DNA from: JBQCEE01 sp051960575
GTDB lineage: Bacteria; Actinomycetota; Actinomycetes; Mycobacteriales; Jatrophihabitantaceae
Direction of reading: 5' to 3'
Length of the DNA stretch: 5,032 nucleotides
Assembly: GCF_051960575.1 (NCBI RefSeq)
Contig: NZ_JBQCEE010000291.1
Coordinates: 1 to 5,032, forward strand
Shown here one piece after another: positions 1 to 4,516 of this stretch; positions within the stretch are counted from its first letter, which is position 1, and every line of letters begins with the position of its first letter. The notes under the pieces are model-generated. The model saw nothing but the letters and a program-made list of their open reading frames with translations. It was not told the DNA's origin and searched no databases. Both the position numbers and the translations under genes were made by a program.

Positions 1-1
1 G

Positions 2-26
2 CCCCCCCCCCCCCCCGGGGGGGCCC
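2..26. repeat. C15/G7 homopolymer junction
   Basis: Fifteen C (2-16) are followed directly by seven G (17-23) and three C (24-26). Bases 10-23 are a perfect 14-base self-complementary block (C7G7). The tract lies outside any gene I can support, about 50 bases upstream of the predicted flbD promoter. Such runs are prone to polymerase slippage, and the C-run/G-run junction could fold as a hairpin. It might be the 3' side of a terminator of an upstream gene that is not in the window, a length-variable tract, or a sequencing/assembly artefact at a contig edge. The sequence alone does not decide between these. Confidence 0.6.
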
Positions 27-76
27 GCCCGACGCGCGAGACGCCCGAAATCGCCCATCCGGACCCATCAGCGGGA

Positions 77-104
77 CTCAAGACCCTGCCCGATCGGCCG
101 ATGG
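77..104 (+). promoter_or_regulatory. Candidate FliA (sigma28-type) promoter for flbD-motA-motB-fliL
   Basis: CTCA (77-80) and GCCGATGG (97-104) are separated by 16 bases. The -10 box matches the sigma28 consensus GCCGATAA at seven of eight positions. The -35 box fits the CTCA form that I recall being reported for FliA-family promoters in the actinobacterium Actinoplanes; the classical enterobacterial form is TAAA. Taking the last base of the -10 box as -7 puts transcription start near base 111 and gives a leader of about 62 bases. The same arrangement, sharing CTCAAG and GCCGAT, recurs upstream of fliM, which strengthens both calls. The -10 overlaps the 10-base palindrome ATCGGCCGAT (93-102). 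Confidence 0.7.
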
Positions 105-122
105 ACAGAGCAGAGCAAGAAC

Positions 123-146
123 CCGTCGGCCACGGATGGCCGATGG
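123..146 (+). other. Stem-loop in the flbD mRNA leader
   Basis: Bases 123-132 (CCGTCGGCCA) pair with 137-146 (TGGCCGATGG) to form a 10-bp stem with one G-U pair and a four-base loop CGGA (133-136). It lies between the predicted transcription start (about 111) and the ribosome binding site (162-166), which it leaves exposed. It may stabilise the 5' end of the mRNA or serve as a binding site; there is no sign that it sequesters the start. It also explains why the -10 sequence GCCGATGG seems to occur twice in the leader region. Confidence 0.55.
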
Positions 147-161
147 CAACGCACACCAGCC

Positions 162-166
162 AAGGA
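162..166 (+). promoter_or_regulatory. Ribosome binding site that fixes the flbD start
   Basis: AAGGA ends six bases before ATG 173, an ideal Shine-Dalgarno spacing. Two in-frame ATGs lie further upstream: ATG 101, inside the predicted -10 box, and ATG 143, inside the leader hairpin. Neither has a comparable site, so this motif favours 173 as the true start. Confidence 0.75.
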
Positions 167-172
167 CGGATC

Positions 173-487
173 ATGGTGCACCTCACCAGGCTCGGCGGCC
201 CGGTCTTCGCGCTCAACCCCGATCTGATCGAGCGCGCAGAGGCCACGCCCGACACCGTCGTGACACTCGTCAACGGATCGAAGTACGTCATCCGCGAGTC
301 GCTCGAGGAACTCACCGAGCTCATCACCGCGTTCCGTGCGCGCGTCATCGGCGCCGCGCACACGCCCGACCTGCGGGTCGTGGCGCCGGCGGCCGACGAC
401 CACGACGGCGACGTCGACGCCCCCGCCGCCACCGACCGCCCGGAGCACCTCACCAACGTGCTCCCGCTTCGCCACGGAGAGCAGTGA
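173..487 (+). CDS. flbD: FlbD/SwrD-family flagellar protein
   Basis: Small protein of 104 residues. Residues 1-50 match the FlbD family closely, seen as MVHLTRLGG, then FALNPDLIE, TPDTVVTLVNG and KYVIRES. The Bacillus homologue SwrD (about 71 residues) raises flagellar motor power, which fits this gene lying directly before the stator genes. It is not the Caulobacter transcription factor that shares the name. ATG 173 is chosen because family members begin at M-x-x-LTRL and AAGGA sits six bases upstream. Residues 61-104 form a tail beyond the usual family length, rich in Ala, Asp and Pro (for example DDHDGDVDAPAA), probably disordered. The TGA stop shares its A with the motA ATG (TGATG), implying translational coupling. 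Family identity is firm; the role here is inferred from Bacillus. Confidence 0.93.
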   Translation: MVHLTRLGGPVFALNPDLIERAEATPDTVVTLVNGSKYVIRESLEELTELITAFRARVIGAAHTPDLRVVAPAADDHDGDVDAPAATDRPEHLTNVLPLRHGEQ

Positions 488-1257
488 TGGACCCGGCATC
501 GATCATCGGCATCGGCCTTGCGTTCGCCGCGATCGTCGGATCGACGATCATGGAGGGTGGCGACATCATGGCCATCTTCCTGCCGGCCCCCATGATCCTC
601 GTCTTCCTCGGCACCATCGGCGCCTCCGTCGGCGGCACGATGATGAAGGACGCCATCAACCTCCCGAGGTCGCTCATCAAGGCGATGACGGCCAAGCCCG
701 TGGTCGCCACCGACGACGTCGAGGTGATCGTCAAGCTCGCCGAGAAGGCTCGCCGCGACGGCCTGCTGGCGCTCGAGGGCGAGATCGCGAACGTCGAGAA
801 CCCCTTCCTCAAGCGGGCGCTCGAGATGGCCATCGACGGCACCGACCCGGACGAGGTCGCCGACATCCTCGGCGCGGAGGTCGACGCCAAGCGGGCGGCC
901 GACGCCGCCGAAGCCAAGATCTTCAGCGACATGGGCGGCTACGCACCGACCATCGGCATCATCGGCACGGTGCTCGGTCTCGTGCACGTGCTCGGCTCGC
1001 TGAGCGACCCGTCGTCGCTCGGCGAGAAGATCGCCGGCGCGTTCGTCGCGACGCTCTGGGGCGTCATGACCGCAAACTGCCTCTTCTTCCCCATCGGCAA
1101 CCGGCTCAAGCGCCTCAGCGCGGTCGAGTGCGAGCAGATGGAGCTCTCGCTGGAGGGCGTGCTCGCCATCCAGGCCGGCTCCAACCCGCGCATGATCGCC
1201 CAGAAGCTGCAGAGCATGTTGCCGAAGGGTGAGGCACCGGCCAAGAAGGCCGCCTGA
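487..1257 (+). CDS. motA: Flagellar stator protein MotA
   Basis: Integral membrane protein of 256 residues. With MotB it forms the stator, which converts ion flow across the cytoplasmic membrane into torque on FliG. Four membrane segments can be read at about residues 5-22, 29-51, 150-170 and 183-204, with a cytoplasmic loop at 52-149. That loop carries ARRDGLLALEGE (88-99), the charged patch equivalent to the FliG-contacting Arg90/Glu98 region of E. coli MotA. Pro154 in GGYAPTIGIIGTVLGL and Pro202 in FFPIGNRL correspond to the functionally important prolines 173 and 222 of E. coli. The length fits the shorter Bacillus-type MotA. The start ATG 487 overlaps the flbD stop by one base, with GGAGA (476-480) six bases upstream. 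The C-terminus ends in a Lys/Ala tail. Whether it couples to H+ or Na+ cannot be decided from this sequence. Confidence 0.97.
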   Translation: MDPASIIGIGLAFAAIVGSTIMEGGDIMAIFLPAPMILVFLGTIGASVGGTMMKDAINLPRSLIKAMTAKPVVATDDVEVIVKLAEKARRDGLLALEGEIANVENPFLKRALEMAIDGTDPDEVADILGAEVDAKRAADAAEAKIFSDMGGYAPTIGIIGTVLGLVHVLGSLSDPSSLGEKIAGAFVATLWGVMTANCLFFPIGNRLKRLSAVECEQMELSLEGVLAIQAGSNPRMIAQKLQSMLPKGEAPAKKAA

Positions 1258-2159
1258 TGTCCGGCGGCGGCCGCGGGCACGGCAGTGCCGTCGCGCGGTC
1301 GAAGCAGCGCCGCAGCGGCGGCCACGCGGAGGAGCACGAGGAGGGCGGCGCCGAGCGCTGGCTGGTCACCTACGCCGACATGCTGACGCTGCTGCTCGTG
1401 CTGTTCATCGTGCTGTTCTCGATCTCGGTCGTGAACACCTCGAAGTTCATCGCGCTGAGCCAGTCGCTGTCGAACGCCTTCGGCAACGGCCACAACTCGG
1501 TGCTCGACGGCGGCGAGTCGCTGCTGCAGAGCTCGACGCAGGGCCAGGGCCAGACCGTCGTCGACCCGGGCCAGCCGATCTCGACGCTGAACGGCATCGG
1601 CGGCATGGACAGCAAGAAGCCGCAGTTCACCTCCGGCGTCATGTCCGAGCTCGAGGACTACCGGAACATCGAGAAGGCGGTGAAGGACGGCCTGGCCAAG
1701 AAGGGCCTGACCAACGCCGCCATGTTCAAGATCGACCGCCGCGGCCTGGTCATCACCGTGCTCACCGACGAGCTGGTCTTCCCCGGCAACAGCGCCACCC
1801 TGCTGTCCGGCGGGTCGGCCATCCTCTCGGCGGTCGCACCCTCACTGGCCAAGGACAAGCACAACGTCGAGGTCGACGGGTTCACCAACCAGCTCAACGT
1901 CAGCACCGGCCCCTACCCGAGCGGCTGGGAACTCTCGTCCGCCCGCGCCTCGTCGGTGGTGCGATACCTCATCGCCGCCGGCGTGCACCCCGACCGGCTC
2001 TCGGCGGTCGGCTTCAGCGACCAGAAGCCGCTGCTGCCGGCGTCCGACCCGCGTTCGGTCACCCGCAACCGCCGGGTCGAGATCGTCGTGCTGACCTCCC
2101 TGCCCGCCGCCGACCAGGCCACCCTGCCGGTCGCCGACCAGACCATCCCGGCGAACTGA
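1257..2159 (+). CDS. motB: Flagellar stator protein MotB, OmpA-like peptidoglycan-binding domain
   Basis: Stator partner of MotA, 300 residues. A basic, Gly-rich cytoplasmic N-terminus (1-34) leads into one membrane helix (35-58) containing YADMLTLLLVLF. Asp41 is the ion-carrying aspartate equivalent to Asp32 of E. coli MotB. Residues 61-76 (TSKFIALSQSLSNAFG) resemble the plug segment. A Ser/Gly/Gln-rich linker (77-125) follows, then the periplasmic OmpA/MotB domain (about 155-278) with DELVFPGNSATL (171-182), WELSSARA (224-231) and NRRVEI (271-276). The usual GHTD motif reads GFTN (208-211), so the Asp that normally contacts diaminopimelate is Asn, while the partner Arg (Arg230) is present. 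The C-terminus carries about 20 extra Ala/Pro/Asp-rich residues. Its ATG overlaps the motA stop by one base; AAGG (1246-1249) lies seven bases upstream. Confidence 0.96.
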   Translation: MSGGGRGHGSAVARSKQRRSGGHAEEHEEGGAERWLVTYADMLTLLLVLFIVLFSISVVNTSKFIALSQSLSNAFGNGHNSVLDGGESLLQSSTQGQGQTVVDPGQPISTLNGIGGMDSKKPQFTSGVMSELEDYRNIEKAVKDGLAKKGLTNAAMFKIDRRGLVITVLTDELVFPGNSATLLSGGSAILSAVAPSLAKDKHNVEVDGFTNQLNVSTGPYPSGWELSSARASSVVRYLIAAGVHPDRLSAVGFSDQKPLLPASDPRSVTRNRRVEIVVLTSLPAADQATLPVADQTIPAN

Positions 2160-2192
2160 CGCCCCCGACCCACCGTCCACCAGGAGAACACC

Positions 2193-2681
2193 ATGCCCGC
2201 CGTGAAAGACAAGGCGAAGGCCGAGGGCGACGCCACCACCGAGGCCCCCGCCAAGAAGAAGCTCGACGTCAAGTCGCCGAAGTTCCTCGTCATCCTCGTC
2301 GTCCTCATCGCCGGCGGCTACTTCGGCTACTCGAAGTTCGCCGCCCCGGCCGCCCCGACCAAGCCGGCGGCCCCCAAGGCCGGCGAGGTCGTGAAGATGG
2401 ACAAGCAGATCGTGAACCTCGCCGACGGGCACCTGCTGCAGATCGAGGCCGACATCCAGCTCGCCGAGGGCAAGACGCTGCCGACGACGTCCGAGAAGCT
2501 CCCGCAGACCAGCCAGGCCGAGGAGACGGTGATCAACACCTACAGCAACGCGACGCTCGCCAACCTCGCGAAGGCCGGGACGCGGGAGGCGCTGAAGCAG
2601 CAGCTCGTGACCGCGTTGCAGAAGGACTACGGCAAGGACGTGATCTTCGGCGTGTTCATCAGCGTCTTCACCACGCAGTGA
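2193..2681 (+). CDS. fliL: Flagellar basal body-associated protein FliL
   Basis: Single-pass membrane protein of 162 residues. In other bacteria FliL surrounds or supports the MotAB stator and affects torque and swarming. A Lys-rich cytoplasmic N-terminus (1-30) is followed by one membrane helix (31-46), a short Ala/Pro-rich linker (49-62), and a periplasmic domain. Its family signature is visible as KQIVNLADGHLLQIEADIQL (71-90) and the C-terminal pattern REALKQQLVTALQKDYG to IFGVFISVFTTQ, ending at the usual FliL C-terminal strand. The start is well supported by AGGAGA (2182-2187) five bases before ATG 2193. It begins 33 bases after motB with no promoter-like box between, so it is probably the last gene of the flbD-motA-motB-fliL unit. 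Two strong hairpins follow it. Confidence 0.93.
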   Translation: MPAVKDKAKAEGDATTEAPAKKKLDVKSPKFLVILVVLIAGGYFGYSKFAAPAAPTKPAAPKAGEVVKMDKQIVNLADGHLLQIEADIQLAEGKTLPTTSEKLPQTSQAEETVINTYSNATLANLAKAGTREALKQQLVTALQKDYGKDVIFGVFISVFTTQ

Positions 2682-2702
2682 CCCCCGCCGGGCACCTCGA
2701 CG

Positions 2703-2738
2703 GACCGGTGGGACGCACCAGGACGGCTCCCACCGGTC
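2703..2738 (+). terminator. Hairpin 1 after fliL, possible terminator
   Basis: GACCGGTGGGA (2703-2713) pairs perfectly with TCCCACCGGTC (2728-2738) in an 11-bp stem with a 14-base loop. It starts 21 bases after the fliL stop. No T-tract follows, so it is not a classical intrinsic terminator, although U-tract-poor hairpins are common ends in high-GC actinobacteria. It could equally protect the 3' end of the fliL transcript. Confidence 0.5.
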
Positions 2739-2750
2739 GCTGACAGGACG

Positions 2751-2779
2751 TGGACCCGCGCCCACGCCGCGCGGGTCCA
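2751..2779 (+). terminator. Hairpin 2 between fliL and fliM, possible terminator
   Basis: TGGACCCGCGC (2751-2761) pairs perfectly with GCGCGGGTCCA (2769-2779) in an 11-bp stem with a seven-base loop. It lies 12 bases after hairpin 1 and 33 bases before the -35 box of the fliM promoter. There is no T-tract. Placed between the end of one unit and the promoter of the next, it most likely ends or attenuates read-through from the stator genes. Confidence 0.55.
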
Positions 2780-2812
2780 AGGTCCCGAATCATCTGCCCG
2801 ACCGGACAGCCG

Positions 2813-2841
2813 CTCAAGCGACGCGCGAGGGCCGCCGATAG
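2813..2841 (+). promoter_or_regulatory. Candidate FliA (sigma28-type) promoter for fliM-fliN-fliO
   Basis: CTCA (2813-2816) and GCCGATAG (2834-2841) are separated by 17 bases. The -10 box matches the sigma28 consensus GCCGATAA at seven of eight positions, and it is the only GCCGATA I found on the plus strand. The -35 box shares CTCAAG with the flbD promoter. With the last base of the -10 at -7, transcription would start at about 2848, next to the GTG start of fliM at 2849, so the transcript may be leaderless. A promoter here makes fliM the head of a separately transcribed unit. Confidence 0.72.
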
Positions 2842-2848
2842 GTTCGGC

Positions 2849-3793
2849 GTGCAACCGAGCCTGCGTGAGACCCCCACACGCGCGAGCCGCACGAGCGGGG
2901 TCACACCGTACGACTTCCGTCGCCCCACGAAGTTGTCGCGTGAACACCTGCGCATGCTGCAGATGTCCTACGACACCTTCGCCCGGCGGGCGACGACGCT
3001 GCTGACCAGCGCGCTGCGCCAGGTGTGCCAGGTGACGCACACCGAGATCGTCCAGCAGAGCTACGAGGAGTACATCGCCGGTCTGCCTCAACAGACGTTG
3101 ATGGCCATGCTGGACGTGCCACCGCTGCCCGGCACCGGCATCTTCGAGTTCTCGCTGCCGACCGCCCTCGCCTCGATCGACCACCTGCTCGGCGGCCCCG
3201 GTGGGCCCCAGCAGCTGCGCACGCTCACCGACGTCGAGCTCGTGCTGATCAAGGGGCTGCTCGAGCAGATCCTGGGCAACCTGCAGTACGCGTTCGAGCT
3301 GCTGCTCGGCATGAAGCCCGCGCTCAACGACATCGAGTACAACCCCGCCTTCGCCCAGGCCGCCGGCGCGACCGACGCCGTGGTCGTCGCCGAGTTCGAC
3401 ATGGTGATCGGGACCGAGCAGTGCCGCGCGACGCTGTGCCTGCCGCTGACCCCGATGCTGCCGCGGCTGGCCATGCACCGTGCCCGCGGCGAGGACGCCG
3501 TCGACGCCGGCATGGTCGGCACCAGCGCGGTGCGGCGGCTCAAGGACCGGCTCGGCAACGTGCCGCTCGACGTCAGCGTGCGTTTCGCGCCGACCACCCT
3601 CTCGACGCACGAGATCCTCACCCTCGCCGTCGGCGACATCGTGCCGCTGCGCCACAAGCTCGGCGCCCCGCTGACCGTCGAGGCCGCCGGCGAGGTCTTC
3701 GGCCACGCCATCGCCGGCCGCACCGGTCAGCATCTCGCCGCCCTCGTCACCACCCCGCCAGCCACCGCAGGAACCCAGGAGCGCCCCCGATGA
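2849..3793 (+). CDS. fliM: Flagellar motor switch protein FliM
   Basis: C-ring switch protein of 314 residues from GTG 2849. The conserved N-terminal boundary of the core reads PYDFRRPTKLSREH (20-33). The middle, CheC-like domain contains the GGxG motif as LLGGPGGPQ (113-121), which in other FliM proteins meets FliG. The C-terminal SpoA domain, which pairs with FliN, spans about 231-302 and includes VGDIVPLRHKLGAPLTVEAAG (shown in part: VGDIVPL at 261-267). The usual N-terminal LSQxEIDALL peptide that binds phosphorylated CheY is absent: only 19 unrelated residues (VQPSLRETPTRASRTSG...) precede PYDF. An in-frame GTG at 2750 lies inside hairpin 2, upstream of the promoter, with a poorly spaced AGGA and a non-conserved Arg/Pro-rich extension, so 2849 is preferred. 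Ribosome binding before 2849 is weak (AGG at 2840-2842). It overlaps fliN by four bases. Identity is firm, the exact start less so. Confidence 0.93.
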   Translation: MQPSLRETPTRASRTSGVTPYDFRRPTKLSREHLRMLQMSYDTFARRATTLLTSALRQVCQVTHTEIVQQSYEEYIAGLPQQTLMAMLDVPPLPGTGIFEFSLPTALASIDHLLGGPGGPQQLRTLTDVELVLIKGLLEQILGNLQYAFELLLGMKPALNDIEYNPAFAQAAGATDAVVVAEFDMVIGTEQCRATLCLPLTPMLPRLAMHRARGEDAVDAGMVGTSAVRRLKDRLGNVPLDVSVRFAPTTLSTHEILTLAVGDIVPLRHKLGAPLTVEAAGEVFGHAIAGRTGQHLAALVTTPPATAGTQERPR

Positions 3794-4515
3794 CCACTGC
3801 CCCCACCGTCGCCGTCGCGCTGGCGTCACAGGCTGCCGCCGCCGTCGCCGCGACGCTGGCCAGCGCCGAGCCGCTGACCGCGGGCGAGCCGACGCCGGAC
3901 ACCGGCATCGTCGCCGCGGGCGGCCAGGCCGTGCTGGTGCCCTTCACCGGACGCGAGTCCGGTGAGGTCGCGATCGTGCTGGACGAGCAGCTGGGCAGCG
4001 CCCTGGCCGGCTCGGAGCTCGGCCCGCTCGACCCCGGCCAGGCCCTCGGCCCCACGCTCGACGCCGTGGCCCTCGCCCTCGGCGACGTGGTGCTCGGCCG
4101 GCCGCAGACGGTCACGGGCGCCGACGCCCTGGCCCGCGTGATGGCGCACGACGACGCGGTCGTCGTGCCGCTGCTCGCCGCGGACGTGCCGCAGGCCGCC
4201 GTACTGGTCGGCATCGACGCCCCCGCCGTCGTCGAGGAGGGCCCCGGCCCGAGCGACACCGAGCGCATCCAGCGGCTCGAACTGCTGCGCGGTGTCGAGA
4301 TGGAGGTCTACGCCGAGCTCGGCCGCACCCGCATGACCGTGAACAACCTGCTGGCGCTGCGCCCCGGCGCGATCATCGAGCTCGACCGCGCCGCCGGCGC
4401 CCCGGCCGACCTGCTGGTCAACGGCCACCTCATCGCCAGGGGCGAGGTCGTGGTCATCGACGAGAACTACGCGCTGCGCATCACCCAGATCCTCTCCGAG
4501 GACGGGGGCCGCTGA
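3790..4515 (+). CDS. fliN: Flagellar motor switch protein FliN, with long N-terminal domain
   Basis: C-ring protein of 241 residues, against 137 in E. coli. The C-terminal SpoA domain (about 163-236) is typical: LELLRGVEMEVYAELGRT, then LLALRPGAIIELDR, LLVNGHLIARGEV and NYALRITQIL. In the C-ring such domains pair with the SpoA domain of FliM. Residues 1-45 are an Ala-rich leader. Residues about 46-145 look like a folded alpha/beta domain: strands at AVLVPF and EVAIVL, a helix near 89-103 (LDAVALALGDVVLG), then strands at AVVVPLL and AAVLVGI. This pattern resembles the CheC/FliM-middle fold of FliY-type proteins, but the CheC phosphatase E-x-x-N pairs are absent. No EIDALL CheY-binding peptide is visible. 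An acidic/Pro-Gly linker (146-158) joins the halves. The start ATG 3790 overlaps the fliM stop (ATGA), with AGGAG (3777-3781) eight bases upstream. Confidence 0.92.
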   Translation: MTTAPTVAVALASQAAAAVAATLASAEPLTAGEPTPDTGIVAAGGQAVLVPFTGRESGEVAIVLDEQLGSALAGSELGPLDPGQALGPTLDAVALALGDVVLGRPQTVTGADALARVMAHDDAVVVPLLAADVPQAAVLVGIDAPAVVEEGPGPSDTERIQRLELLRGVEMEVYAELGRTRMTVNNLLALRPGAIIELDRAAGAPADLLVNGHLIARGEVVVIDENYALRITQILSEDGGR

Positions 4516-4516
4516 C

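Noticed and set aside
93..102. Palindrome ATCGGCCGAT as a divergent promoter or operator
   Set aside because: On the minus strand no -35 box is found at the right distance. A 10-base GC-rich palindrome overlapping the -10 box is weak evidence for an operator.
139..146. Second GCCGATGG as an additional promoter -10 box
   Set aside because: No CTCA or TAAA-like box lies 15-17 bases upstream, and the sequence is explained as the right arm of the leader hairpin.
101..172. Longer FlbD beginning at ATG 101 or ATG 143
   Set aside because: ATG 101 is inside the -10 box and ATG 143 inside the leader hairpin. Family members start at M-x-x-LTRL, and AAGGA is positioned for ATG 173.
1229..2743. Plus-strand 504-codon frame across motB and fliL
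   Set aside because: Out-of-frame reading of motB and fliL, made almost wholly of Arg, Pro, Gly and Ala; no domain visible.
2750..2848. Longer FliM beginning at GTG 2750
   Set aside because: The start lies inside hairpin 2 and upstream of the predicted promoter, its AGGA is only one base away, and the extra 33 residues are Arg/Pro-rich with no FliM family match.
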